Part shown: one piece after another, positions 39,494 through 54,400 of the stretch | How positions within the stretch are numbered: the stretch's first letter is position 1 | How the letters are laid out: every line of letters starts with the position of its first letter | Translations under genes and position numbers: made by a program | Notes under the pieces: model-generated | Database searches by the model: none | Told to the model about the DNA's origin: nothing | The model's input: only the letters and a program-made list of their open reading frames with translations | DNA from: Henricia sp. BOLD:AAB3569 | Taxonomy: Eukaryota; Echinodermata; Asteroidea; Spinulosida; Echinasteridae | DNA length: 64,000 nt | NCBI GenBank assembly: GCA_037783545.1 | Contig: JBBELK010000666.1 | Coordinates: 913,001-977,000 of the forward strand | Direction of reading: 5' to 3'

Positions 39494-42400
39494 TCTTTCT
39501 GGTATTCATACCAAGGATTCCTCAATAGTGCTCATTGCACTGTCACTCGTAAGCGTGAAGAAACCCATGAAGAATTAGAATTAGAAATGGCCAGAGCCAC
39601 CGGGGAATCCCCTTGCTCTTCACGAAAGAATGCTCTGGCATCTTTAGAGTGCGTTACTGTTACCCAACACACTGGACCAACGGCTATACAACCCTTCCGA
39701 AGGACGGAACAAGTGTGGTTGAGTGCCTTGCTCAAGAGCACAAGTGCCACAACCTGTCACGGCCCGGCATCGAGCCCACATTCTAGTACTGGCTGGTACA
39801 GGAACTTGAGTACGCACTAGGCCGCTCGGCCATAACATACTGTGTCAAAACTGGTGTGCTTAAACTGGTGTGCTTAAACTTGCGTTGTCACCATTTTTGT
39901 AACAGTCTTTACTAAAGTCGTGATTTTGTGGAATTCCTCACTTCTTGCAGTACTTAAAACATAGCTTGTACACCTTGCAATGGTTCGGGTAGTCCTGTTT
40001 ATCATTTTGTATTGATCACGTTCACAGACGCCATCTTCGTGGGAAGACATGCTACTGTGTATTAAACGCTTTCAAGTACGCGCACACACACGCTGTAACA
40101 TGTTCCAAACATGCGCGCCAAAATTTTTTCGAAATACGCCGCAGCCTATGCGCGTCACAAAAAATTATGCTCAAAATTCTAATGCACGTGCCGATTTGTA
40201 GGGAGCGACGTCATTTGAACGTGATCAATTGTCAAATTTTGAAAATAATAACATCAAAGAGTTCAGACTTACATGTAAAACTGTCCTTGTTATAAGCAGA
40301 ATGTTGTATTAACAGTGCTCTTATTATCAGGGTTCCTTGTTAATTATAAGCAGAATGTTGTATTAACAGGGTTCCTTGTTATAAGCAGAATGTTGTATTA
40401 ACAGTGCTCTTATTATCAGGGTTCCTTGTTATAAGCAGAATGTTGTATTAACAGTGCTCTTATTTTCAATGTAGTTTGTACCTGGTGCTTTCCCAGAGCC
40501 TTCCATGATGGTCAGGTACAGTTTTCCTGACAAGCTGCCTCCATTCAGTACATGCATGTTATCCAGGCACAGCGGTAGGGTCAGATGGAGTTCATTGGAT
40601 AGGTAGCCATCAGATTCACCTGTAGGTGTCAAGATAGGTACCCGTTACTGACATGCTGGGCCTGAAGGCTAGGAAATTAACCCTAACACTCCTCAATCCT
40701 TCAAAATCAATATTATTTTACATACACCCTAGGGCGTTGGAGTTTATTAATTCACAATTTGTGACAGAGGGTACCCTTCCATTGATCCCCACTGTGTCTA
40801 AAACATGCAACAGATTTTCAGGTTTATGGGGAAGAGAGGTGGTGCACATAAATAGAGCAGTGGGGGAGGGGTGGGGAGGATGCCCCTCTGCCACATATTG
40901 TGTTGAGTTTAAGGCTGGGGTTAAGGAGGGCTTCAAGCTTTCAACTGACAACAACAAAGTCACTTGTGGGTGTCAAAACCAGACGTGTACATGTACTTGC
41001 TACCTGTATCAATCTGTTTACACCAACAGACATCATGGGGAAGTTATTGAATCTTACCCGAGGTGGCTCCAGGCATCGCTAGCACAAAGACAGCAATAGG
41101 TGCCTGATGGGGTGCCCTCTCTGGTAGAGTCAAGACACACCAACAGACATCATGGGGAAGTTATAGAATCTTACCCGAGGTGGCTCCAGGCATCGCTAGC
41201 ACAAAGACAGCAATAGGTGCCTGATGGGGTGCCCTCTCTGGTAGAGCCAAGACACACCAACAGACATCATGGGGAAGTTATAGAATCTTACCCGAGGTGG
41301 CTCCAGGCATCGCTAGCACAAAGACAGCAACAGGTGCCTGATGGGGTGCCCTCTCTGGTAGAGCCAAGAAACACGTCTTGTACCTGTCTCCTGTATCAAT
41401 CTGTTTACACCAACACACATCATGGGGAAGTTATAGAATCTTACCCGAGGTGGCTCCAGGCATCGCTAGCACAAAGACAGCAACAGGTGCCTGATGGGGT
41501 GCCCTCTCTGGTAGAGCCAAGAAACACGTCTTGTACCTGTCTCCTGTATCAATCTGTTTACACCAACACACATCATGGGGAAGTTATAGAATCTTACCCG
41601 AGGTGGCTCCAGGCATCGCTAGCACAAAGACAGCAATAGGTGCCTGATGGGGTGCCCTCTCTGGTAGAGTCAAGACACACGTCTTGTACTTGCCACCTGT
41701 ATCAATCTGTTTACACCAACAGACGTCATGGGGAAGTTATAGAATCTTACCCGAGGTGGCTCCAGGCATCGCCAACACAAAGACAGCAACAGGTGCCTGA
41801 TGGGGTGCCCTCTCTGGTAGAGCCAAGACACACGTCTTGTACTTGCCGCCTGTATCAATCTGTTTACACCAACACACATCATGGGGAAGTTATTGAATCT
41901 TACCTGAGGGGGCTCCAGGCATCGCTAGCACAAAGACAGCAACAGTGCCTGATGGGGTGCCCTCTCTGGTAGAGTTAAGACACACGTCTTGTACTTGCCA
42001 CCTGTATCAATCTGTTTACACCAACAGACATCATGGGGAAGTTATAGAATCTTACCCGAGGTGGCTCCAGGCATCGCTAGCACAAAGACAGCAACAGGTG
42101 CCTGATGGGGTGCCCTCTCTGGTAGAGTTAAGACACACGTCTTGTACTTGCCACCCGTATCAATCTGTTTACACCAACAGACGTCGTGGGGAAGTTATAG
42201 AATCTTACCCGAGGTGGCTCCAGGCATCGCTAGCACAAAGACAGCAACAGGTGCCTGATGGGGTGCCCTCTCTGGTAGAGTTAAGACACACGTCTTGTAC
42301 TTGCCACCTGTATCAATCTGTTTACACCAACAGACGTCGTGGGGAAGTTATAGAATCTTACCCGAGGTGGCTCCAGGCATCGCTAGCACAAAGACAGCAA

Positions 42401-45400
42401 TAGGTGCCTGATGGGGTGCCCTCTCTGGTAGAGTCAAGACACACGTCTTGTACTTGCCTCCTGTATCAATCTGTTTACACCAACAGACGTCATGGGGAAG
42501 TTATAGAATCTTACCCGAGGTGGCTCCAGGCATCGCTAGCACAAAGACAGCAATAGGGGCCTGATGGGGTGCCCTCTCTGGTGGAGTCAAGACACACGTC
42601 TTGTACTTGCCTCCTGTATCAATCTGTTTACACCAACAGACGTCATGGGGAAGTTATAGAATCTTACCCGAGGTGGCTCCAGGCATCGCTAGCACAAAGA
42701 CAGCAACAGGTGCCTGATGGGGTGCCCTCTCTGGTAGAGTCAAGACACACGTCTTGTACTTGCCTCCTGTATCAATCTGTTTACACCAACAGACGTCATG
42801 GGGAAGTTATAGAATCTTACCTGAGGTGGTTCCAGGCATCGCTAGCACAAAGACAGCAATAGGTGCCTGATGGGGTGCCCTCTCTGGTAGAGTCAAGACA
42901 CACGTCTTGTACTTGCCTCCTGTATCAATCTGTTTACACCAACAGACGTCATGGGGAAGTTATAGAATCTTACCTGAGGTGGCTCCAGGCATCGCCAACA
43001 CAAAGACAGCAACAGGTGCCTGATGGGGTGCCCTCTCTGGTAGAGTCAAGACACACGTCTTGTACTTGCCTCCTGTATCAATCTGTTTACACCAACAGAC
43101 GTCATGGGGAAGTTATAGAATCTTACCCGAGGTGGCTCCAGGCATCGCTAGCACAAAGACAGCAACAGGTGCCTGATGGGGTGCCCTCTCTGGTAGAGTC
43201 AAGACACACGTCTTGTACTTGCCTCCTGTATCAATCTGTTTACACCAACAGACGTCATGGGGAAGTTATAGAATCTTACCCGAGGTGGCTCCAGGCATCG
43301 CTAGCACAAAGACAGCAACAGGTGCCTGATGGGGTGCCCTCTCTGGTAGAGTCAAGACACACCAACAGACATCATGGGGAAGTTATAGAATCTTACCCGA
43401 GGTGGCTCCAGGCATCGCTAGCACAAAGACAGCAATAGGTGCCTGATGGGGTGCCCTCTCTGGTAGAGTCAAGACACACCAACAGACATCATGGGGAAGT
43501 TATAGAATCTTACCCGAGGTGGCTCCAGGCATCGCTAGCACAAAGACAGCAATAGGTGCCTGATGGGGTGCCCTCTCTGGTAGAGTCAAGACACACGTCT
43601 TGTACTTGCCTTCTGTATCAATCTGTTTACACCAACATACATCATGGGGAAGTTATAGAATCTTACCCGAGGTGGCTCCAGGCATTGCTAGCACAAAGAC
43701 AGCAATAGGTGCCTGATGGGGTGCCCTCTCTGGTAGAGTCAAGACACACCAACAGACATCATGGGGAAGTTATAGAATCTTACCCGAGGTGGCTCCAGGC
43801 ATCGCTAGCACAAAGACAGCAATAGGTGCCTGATGGGGTGCCCTCTCTGGTGGAGTCAAGACACACGTCTTGTACTTGCCTCCTGTATCAATCTGTTTAC
43901 ACCAACAGACATCATGGGGAAGTTATAGAATCTTACCCGAGGTGGCTCCAGGCATCGCTAGCACAAAGACAGCAACAGGTGCCTGATGGGGTGCCCTCTC
44001 TGGTAGAGTCAAGACACACGTCTTGTACTTGCCTTCTGTATCAATCTGTTTACACCAACAGACATCATGAAACATTTTAGAAGTTTTACTAATTTTACCT
44101 GAACATACGTAATCGTTTTGGTAGAGGCATTTAAATAATGAAATAAAAGTGTAGGTGGTCGGTCTAAAATTCATTTGAATGCTGACATGTCGGAATCATT
44201 ACCTGGCCAAAATGTAGATTTTGAGTCGTTTTTGAGGAAACACAATAAAGATTGACAATGTCTGAAAATGTTAATCAACCATGTGACTGGCAAAACCTCA
44301 CTTAAATGGAAAACGGAAGTGGTACCAACTGTCCAGTGCAATCATTCTGACCAAGACAACATTTTTTTAAAGGGAAAACAGTAACTCACGATAATGTGAT
44401 ATTAAACGAGTGTGCACACGCATTTTTACGAGGGTGTCCTCATAAAACTAGGCTTCTGAATACTATGGTATTATGACTCCATTACCTGTGCACTACAGCC
44501 AGGGAAACAGCCTAAACAGGGGTGATAGCTTCACACAATTTCGTTAAAGTATGGACACTATTTTTCATTGTTTTCTTGGAATGTAGATGAGGCCTACTGA
44601 CCTGACTTATACACAAGATGATTTTTATCATACACATCCTGTATCACACATGGAGATAATGCCCTTTGTAACAGTTTTCCAATCACAAAATTTATCTCTA
44701 ATTTTGCACGCATATCTTGATCATTAGTTTATAGTCTTGGACCCACCTGACAATCTTTCCTTTCTCTGCCATCCACATACACCAGATAGTCCACGGAACC
44801 TGGTGGAAACAGGTCATCCAACGATGTCCAGACTAGCGCAATGGTGTCATCCTGATCAGTGGCTTGGCAGGACAGAATGGGTCCTCCTAGTTCATAGATG
44901 GTAGGGCAGCTAGCTTGCTGTGGAATCAATCGTATTAATATTGTCAGCTAGCCTAGCCTGGCATGACAGAATGGGTCCTCCTAGCTCATAGATGGTAGGG
45001 CAGCTAGCTTGCTGTGGAATCAATCGTATTAATATTGTCAGCTAGCCTAGCCTGGCATGACATGACAGAATGGGTCCTCCTAGCTCATAGATGGTAGGGC
45101 AGCTAGCTTGCTGTGGAATCAATCGTATTAACATTGTCAGCTAGCCTAGCCTGGCATGACAGAATGGGTCCTCCTAGTTCATAGATGGTAGGGCAGCTAG
45201 CTTGCTGTGGAATCAATCGTATTAACATTGTCAGCTAGCCCAGCCTGGCATGACAGAATGGGTCCTCCTAGCTCATAGATGGTAGGGCAGCTAACTTGCT
45301 GTGGAATCAATTGTATTAACATTGTCAGCTAGCCCAGCCTGGCAGGACAGAATGGGTCCTCCTAGTTCATAGATGGTAGGGCAGCTAGCTTGCTGTGGAA

Positions 45401-48400
45401 TCAATCGTATTAATATTGTCAGCTAGCCCAGCCTGGCATGACAGAATGGGTCCTCCTAGCTCATAGATGGTAGGGCAGCTAACTTGCTGTGGAATCAATT
45501 GTATTAACATTGTCAGCTAGCCCAGCCTGGCATGACAGAATGGGTCCTCCTGGCTCATAGATGGTAGGGCAGCTAACTTGCTGTGGAATCAATTGTATTA
45601 ACATTGTCAGCTAGCCCAGCCTGGCATGACAGAATGGGTCCTCCTAGCTCATAGATGGTAGGGCAGCTAGCTTGCTGTGGAATCAATCGTATTAATATTG
45701 TCAGCTAGCCCAGCCTGGCATGACAGAATGGGTCCTCCTAGCTCATAGATGGTAGGGCAGCTAGCTTGCTGTGGAATCAATTGTATTAACATTGTCAGCT
45801 AGCCTAGCCTGGCATGACAGAATGGGACCTCCTAGCTCATAGATGGTAGGGCAGCTAGCTTGCTGTGGAATCAATTGTATTAACATTGTCAGCTAGCCCA
45901 GCCTGGCATGACAGAATGGGTCCTCCTAGTTCATAGATGGTAGGGCAGCTAGCTTGCTGTGGAATAAATCGTATTAACATTGTCAGCTAGCCTAGCCTGG
46001 CATGACAGAATGGGTCCTCCTAGCTCATAGATGGTAGGGCAGCTAACTTGCTGTGGAATCAATTGTATTAACATTGTCAGCTAGCCCAGCCTGGCATGAC
46101 AGAATGGGTCCTCCTGGCTCATAGATGGTAGGGCAGCTAACTTGCTGTGGAATCAATTGTATTAACATTGTCAGCTAGCCCAGCCTGGCAGGACAGAATG
46201 GGTCCTCCTGGCTCATAGATGGTAGGGCAGCTAACTTGCTATGGAATCAATCGTATTAACATTGTCAGCTAGCCCAGCCTGGCATGACAGAATGGGTCCT
46301 CCTGGCTCATAGATGGTAAGGCAGCTAACTTGCTATGGAATCAATCGTATTAACATTGTCAGCTAGCCCAGCCTGGCATGACAGAATGAGTCCTCCTAGC
46401 TCATAGATGGTAGGGCAGCTAACTTGCTGTGGAATCAATTGTATTAACATTGTCAGCTAGCCCAGCCTGGCATGACAGAATAGGTCCTCCTAGCTCATAG
46501 ATGGTAGGGCAGCTAGCTTGCTGACGTATTAACATTGTCAGCTAGCCCAGTCTGGCATGACAGAATGAGTCCTCCTAGCTCATAGATGGTAGGGCAGCTA
46601 ACTTGCTGTGGAATCAATTGTATTAACATTGTCAGCTAGCCCAGCCTGGCATGACAGAATGGGTCCTCCTAGTTCATAGATAGTAGGGCTGCTAACTTGC
46701 TGTGGAATCAATCGTATTAACATTGTCAGCTAGCCCAGCCTGGCATGACAGAATGGGTCCTCCTAGCTCATAGATGGTAGGGCAGCTAACTTGCTGTGGA
46801 ATCAATTGTATTAATGGAAATTTTGGTTGTAAACCCATTTATTACACAAGATTTCTCACACTCAAGCAATTTGTTGCGCTTAAGCAGCTCTGTGAAATTG
46901 GCTCCAGAGGTCTTGACTCAAATTTGTTTCGTCAATCATTTCTTTAACTCACAAATTTTTGTACAATCTCAATTTGCATTATTTTAAATCCCAATGCACC
47001 TTATTGAATACCTGACACCTTGCGGGTCAACTTTTGTTGTCAAAAATGCATGTCCTCAAGGAACAAAGAAACTGGCCTACAAGACGCCAGCTATTCGATA
47101 GTCTATATCACAACTGCAATTAAATGAAATGAGGTACCAGTCTATTTGACTCATGTGGCTGCAGTGTCGAGTCCTTTGGCTGTGCAATGACGTAGATGAT
47201 GTAGGTCTGGTCCCCTGCCAACCCCTCTACGGCAATACTGTGGCATGTTGGTGGTAGGTCATTGTGGTAGCATATGCCGTTTACATACAGCTGAAATTTA
47301 GAGATTAGATAAATGACATGTTTAGACACGACAACACCTTGAGCATGTTTCTACCGATCACAATAATCTTTTTGGAAATGCCTCAATACCATTATCCATC
47401 CAGTACAAATGGCCTTAATTTGGCAGTAGAAGCAACAGATGACACTTTTTGCCTATAAAGCTGGTGCATATTACCAAATACTATTGTCCGGGAAAATTGT
47501 ATTGGTTGAGTATTATGTAGTTCGCGTAATCAAAGATCATTGTAACTTTGTGCTAAACTCTGAATGTCATTGGGGAGTGTATAAAAACACCTCTTGGGTC
47601 GCTTTCAGTACTTTAACATATCCAGAAATGCAAGTAAACACAACACAAAAAGTAAGTCCCCCCCTAAATAACTCCTCATAATTTCTTAAGAACTTTTTAA
47701 AGATCACGACTAGTAAGGAATATTTCTACTGTTGTTGGGTAACAACTTCATAGCTGACTGAGCACAAATTAAAGACAAAATGACCCAATTTCAAAATTCA
47801 CAAGAGTGTATGCATTGGACTCCTGCACTTGTACTCAACTGGAAAAATACTCAGATAAAGGTTATTAACTACAACACTGAAAGATCTGACAAGACTAGCA
47901 ATAGTGATTATTATATATAATGAAGCTTTTGCAAGCACCATGCGTTTCTGATACTGTGCAGCACAGAGCCCTAATCAGATACGCGTCCACGCTGGGCGCA
48001 CCAAAGCAGAAGCGTACGCGCACGTCTGTGCGTGTGTGCAACGCGTGTGTGCGTGCAACACGCGCGCGAGTACAGTAACAAAAGCGAATGCAGTTGTAAA
48101 CGTTGCAAATGAACTGAAGTATTCAACACCAAACAGAAAAAAATCTTGCGGGAATCTTACAAAACAAAGAAGGTATCAGCTTCATTTGATATAATATTGG
48201 ATGTCTTTTCGGGTGATATGAGAATATACCGCACTCGTCATTCGGCATTGTCATGACTCATTCAGTGTTTTCATGAGTTGTGCGCTATATTCTCATATCA
48301 CCCTGAAAGCCATCCATTATATAATTACCTGATATGCCTTGAGTTCTCCTCTGTAGGGTATACTTGGCAAGTCCCAGTAGATCTCCATTGAGCTATCTGA

Positions 48401-51400
48401 AGCACTATGCAGCCATCCGCTGATAGATGGTACACAGTTATACCATTGCCACTTGCTCTGAAAAGTCAGCACAGATTCAAAGTCTAATTGGTCATTGTTT
48501 GCCATATATGATGGTACTTTTAATGCAAGTAAAAACATGCTCTACATGCAAGTCATTGTTTGTAAAATCAAATTTTTGACTCTAGGGCACTGCATCTAGG
48601 GCACTGCATCTACGGGGACTGCATTCTGCAACCAACATTTTTCCTTGTTTGTCCTTCTCTCCCAATTCCCTCTTTCCTAATCCGTGTCTTGCTAAGCCCA
48701 GAGCTGCCATCCCTCCCGGATTTTGCAACAGATTCCTTGGAAAATGACTAATTTTGTGAGTCCTGACATGGATAAAAACCCTCCTGGATTGTCAATTAAC
48801 AACCTTGGGGATTTTTAGATGTGTTTGGAGTCACAGAATGAACCTGTTTTCCCAGATGTCTTCCTCAAAATCCGGGAGGGTTGGCAGCTCTGTAAGCCTA
48901 CCCACTTTTTTGCCCGACTGCTTCTCTTTATGTTCCTCTTGGCTTAATTTGTCTATGCCCTAGCCAGTTGGAACATGAAGCCACCCTATGGTATCACTAT
49001 ACTAAATTAACCCGAATGAAAAGCAAAACCACAAAGAATGTGACCGGATTACTAACCGGTCCAGGGCCGTGGTTCTGCAGGTCAGTATCAAAATCATCAG
49101 TTGCCATGGACACACTGTCTTCATCCTCTGAGCTTGTGTTCACATTGCCTTCTAAGACCCAGAAACGTCTGAAGAGGAAACAAAACACAATGCAAATAGG
49201 CAACACAGTAGAACTTCGTTATAATGAACAAAACAGACATCAGTAATGCCCGAGGATCAACAATTGTACTCACTTTGAGGAAAACACGCCACTCGGCAAT
49301 GCACCACTGCTGATTGCAATAGCTCGGATGATGTGAAGTCCAGAATGCTTTAGAATGATGCCCTTCTCTAGCTTGTACACCTGCAGGAACAATACAATGT
49401 GGCTGGTTGGCTAGAAAATACGTACAAGCTCTAGGGACTGGGGGCTAGTCTAGGTATGAATGGTAGGGAATGCATACCCTATAGTAAACCTGCCATGGAG
49501 TTCTGGTATAGAGCCATCTAACGTATACAGGATACTGGGGGCTAGTCTAGGTATGAATGGTAGGGAATGCATACCCTAGTAGCACTGCCATGGAGTTCTG
49601 GTATAGAGCCATCTAACGTATACAGGATACAGGCAGACTGGGGGCTAGTCTAGGTATGAATGGTAGGGAATGCATACCCTAGTAGCACTGCCATGGAGTT
49701 CTGGTATAGAGCCATCTAACGTATACAGTATACTGGCAGACTGGGGGCTAGTCTAGGTATGAATGGTAGGGAATGCATACCCTAGTAGCATTGCCATGGA
49801 GTTCTGGTATAGAGCCATCTAACGTATACAGGATACAGGCAGACTGGGGGCTAGTCTAGGTATGAATGGTAGGGAATGCATACCCTATAGTAAACCTGCC
49901 ATGGAGTTCTGGTATAGAGCCATCTAACGTATACAGTATACTGGCAGACTGGGGGCTAGTCTAGGTGGGAATGCATACCCTAGTAGCACTGCCATGGAGT
50001 TCTGGTATGGAGCCATCTAACATATACAGGATACTGGCAGACTGGGGGCTAGTCTAGGTATGAATGGTAGGGAATGCATACCCTATAGTAAACCTGCCTT
50101 GGAGTTCTGGTATAGAGCCATCTAACGTATACAGGATACAGGCAGACTGGGGGCTAGTCTAGGTATGAATGGTAGGGAATGCATACCCTAGTAGCACTGC
50201 CATGGAGTTCTGGTATAGAGCCATCTAACGTATACAGGATACTGGCAGACTGGGGGCTAGTCTATGTATGAATGGTAGGGAATGCATACCCTAGTAGCAC
50301 TGCCATGGAGTTCTGGTATGGAGCCATCTAACGTATACAGGATACTGGCAGACTGGGGGCTAGTCTAGGTATGAATGGTAGGGAATGCATACCCTAGTAG
50401 CACTGCCATGGAGTTCTGGTATAGAGCCATCTAACGTATACAGGATACTGGCAGACTGGGGGCTAGTCTAGGTATGAATGGTAGGGAATGCATACCCTAG
50501 TAGCACTGCCATGGAGTTCTGGTATAGAGCCATCTAACGTATACAGGATACTGGCAGACTGATGGGGGCTAGTCTAGGTATGAATGGTAGGGAATGCATA
50601 CCCTAGTAGCACTGCCATGGAGTTCTGGTATAGAGCCATCTAACGTATACTGGCAGACTGGGGGCTAGTCTAGGTATGAATGGTAGGGAATGCATACCCT
50701 GGTAGCACTGCCATGGAGTTCTGGTATAGAGCCATCTAACGTATACAGGATACTGGCAGACTGGGGGCTAGTCTAGGTATGAATGGTAGGGAATGCATAC
50801 CCTGGTAGCACTGCCATGGAGTTCTGGTATAGAGCCATCTAACGTATACAGGATACAGGCAGACTGGGGGCTAGTCTAGGTGGGAATGCATACCCTAGTA
50901 GCACTGCCATGGAGTTCTGGTATAGAGCCATCTAACGTATACAGGATACTGGCAGACTGGGGGCTAGTCTAGGTATGAATGGTAGGGAATGCATGTACCC
51001 TAGTAGCACTGCCATGGAGTTCTGGTATAGAGCCATCTAACGTATACAGGATACTGGCAGACTGGGGGCTAGTCTAGGTATGAATGGTAGGGAATGCATA
51101 CCCTAGTAGCACTGCCATGGAGTTCTGGTATAGAGCCATCTAACGTATACAGGATACTGGCAGACTGATGGGGGCTAGTCTAGGTATGAATGGTAGGGAA
51201 TGCTTGTACCCTAGTAGCACTGCCATGGAGTTCTGGTATAGAGCCATCTAACGTATACAGGATACTGGCAGACTGATGGGGGCTAGTCTAGGTATGAATG
51301 GTAGGGAATGCATGTACCCTATAGTAGCACTGCCATGGAGTTCTGGTATAGAGCCATCTAACGTATACAGGATACTGGCAGACTGGGGGCTAGTCTAGGT

Positions 51401-54400
51401 ATGAATGGTAGGGAATGCATACCCTGGTAGCACTGCCATGGAGTTCTGGTATAGAGCCATCTAACGTATACAAGATACTGGCAGACTGATGGGGGCTAGT
51501 CTAGGTATGAATGGTAGGGAATGCATACCCTAGTAGCACTGCCATGGAGTTCTGGTATAGAGCCATCTAACGTATACAGGATACAGGCAGACTGGGGGCT
51601 AGTCTAGGTATGAATGGTAGAGAATGGCAGTGCTACTAGGGTATTATTATTATTATTATTATTTCTTTCTGGTATTCATACCAAGGATTCCTCAAGTGCT
51701 CATTGCACTGTCACTCGTAAGCGTGAGGAAACCATGAAGAATTAGAATTAGAAATGGCCAGAGACATCGGGGAATCCCCTTGCTCTTCACGAAAGAATGC
51801 TCTGGGATCTTTAGAGTGCGTTACCATTACCTAACACACTAGATCAACGGCTTTACATCCCTTCCGAAGGATAGAGCAAGTGTGGTTGAGTGCCTTGCCC
51901 AAGGGCACAGGTACCGCAGCCGGATTCGAACCCGCAACCCCAAGTTTTCACCCATGATTGCGAGTCAATGGCCCTAACCACTCGGCCACGGTACCCCACT
52001 ACATCTGGTATAGAGCCATCTAACGTATACAGGATACTGGGGGCTAGTCTAGGTATAGGTAAAACTTAAGGCTATGCATGGTGGAAATCAACGTGTGTAT
52101 GGGTTTACGGTAGCACCATGTGAATCTCATTTGTGAATCTCATAATCTCATTTGTAGTCTAGGTATGAATGGTAGGGAATGCATACCCTAGTAGCACTGC
52201 CATGGAGTTCTGGTGTAGAGCCATCTAACGTATACAGGATACTGGCAGACAGGGGGCTAGTCTAGGTATGAATGGTAGGGAATGCATACCCTAGTAGCAC
52301 TGCCATGGAGTTCTGGTATGGAGCCATCTAACGTATACAGGATACTGGCAGACAGGGGGCTAGTCTAGGTATGAATGGTAGGGAATGCATACCCTAGTAG
52401 CACTGCCATGGAGTTCTGGTATAGAGCCATCTAACGTATACAGGATACTGGCAGACTGGGGGCTAGTCTAGGTATGAATGGTAGGGAATGCATACCCTAG
52501 TAGCACTGCCATGGAGTTCTGGTATAGAGCCATCTAACGTATACAGGATACTGGCAGACAGGGGGCTAGTCTAGGTATGAATGGTAGGGAATGCATACCC
52601 TAGTAGCACTGCCATGGAGTTCTGGTATAGAGCCATCTAACGTATACAGGATACTGGCAGACAGGGGGCTAGTCTAGGTATGAATGGTAGGGAATGCATA
52701 CCCTAGTAGCACTGCCATGGAGTTCTGGTATAGAGCCATCTAACGTATACAGGATACTGGCAGACTGGGGGCTAGTCTAGGTATGAATGGTAGGGAATGC
52801 ATACCCTAGTAGCACTGCCATGGAGTTCTGGTATAGAGCCATCTAACGTATACAGGATACTGGCAGACTGGGGGCTAGTCTAGGTATGAATGGTAGGGAA
52901 TGCATACCCTAGTAGCACTGCCATGGAGTTCTGGTATGGAGCCATCTAACGTATACAGGATACTGGCAGACAGGGGGCTAGTCTAGGTATGAATGGTAGG
53001 GAATGCATACCCTAGTAGCACTGCCATGGAGTTCTGGTATAGAGCCATCTAACGTATACAGGATACTGGCAGACTGGGGGCTAGTCTAGGTATGAATGGT
53101 AGGGAATGCTTACCCTAGTAGCACTGCCATGGAGTTCTGGTATAGAGCCATCTAACGTATACAGGATACTGGCAGACTGGGGGCTAGTCTAGGTATGAAT
53201 GGTAGGGAATGCATACCCTAGTAGCACTGCCATGGAGTTCTGGTATAGAGCCATCTAACGTATACAGGATACTGGCAGACAGGGGGCTAGTCTAGGTATG
53301 AATGGTAGGGAATGCATACCCTAGTAGCACTGCCATGGAGTTCTGGTGTAGAGCCATCTAACGTATACAGGATACTGGCAGACTGGGGGCTAGTCTAGGT
53401 ATGAATGGTAGGGAATGCATACCCTATACTAGTAGCACTGCCATGGAGTTCTGGTATAGAGCCATCTAACGTATACAGGATACTGGCAGACTGGGGGCTA
53501 GTCTAGGTATGAATGGTAGGGAATGCATACCCTATACTAGTAGCACTGCCATGGAGTTCTGGTATAGAGCCATCTAACGTATACAGGATACTGGCAGACT
53601 GGGGGCTAGTCTAGGTATGAATGGTAGGGAATGCATACCCTAGTAGCACTGCCATGGAGTTCTGGTATAGAGCCATCTAACGTATACAGTATACTGGCAG
53701 ACTGGGGGCTAGTCTAGGTATGAATGGTAGGGAATGCATGTACCCTAGTAGCACTGCCATGGAGTTCTGGTATAGAGCCATCTAACGTATACAGGATACT
53801 GGCAGACAGGGGGCTAGTCTAGGTATGAATGGTAGGGAATGCATACCCTAGTAGCACTGCCATGGAGTTCTGGTGTAGAGCCATCTAACGTATACAGGAT
53901 ACTGGCAGACTGGGGGCTAGTCTAGGTATGAATGGTAGGGAATGCATACCCTAGTAGCACTGCCATGGAGTTCTGGTGTAGAGCCATCTAACGTATACAG
54001 GATACTGGCAGACTGGGGGCTAGTCTAGGTATGAATGGTAGGGAATGCATACCCTATACTAGTAGCACTGCCATGGAGTTCTGGTATAGAGCCATCTAAC
54101 GTATGCAGGATACTGGCAGACTGATGGGGGCTAGTCTAGGTATGAATGGTAGGGAATGCATACCCCAGTAGCACTGCCATGGAGTTCTGGTATAGAGCCA
54201 TCTAACGTATACAGGATACTGGCAGACTGGGGGCTAGTCTAGGTATGAATGGTAGGGAATGCATACCCTAGTAGCACTGCCATGGAGTTCTGGTATGGAG
54301 CCATCTAACGTATACAGGATACTGGCAGACTGGGGGCTAGTCTAGGTATGAATGGTAGGGAATGCATACCCTAGTAGCACTGCCATGGAGTTCTGGTATA

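Noticed and set aside
40653..41099. 148-codon plus-strand frame at the start of array E
   Set aside because: Intronic and antisense; it runs into the repeat and shows no domain.
48997..49206. Membrane segment before exon 10 (hydrophobic CIVFCFLF run)
   Set aside because: This stretch is the pyrimidine-rich end of the intron, before the acceptor cctcttcag, and is not in the mature coding sequence.
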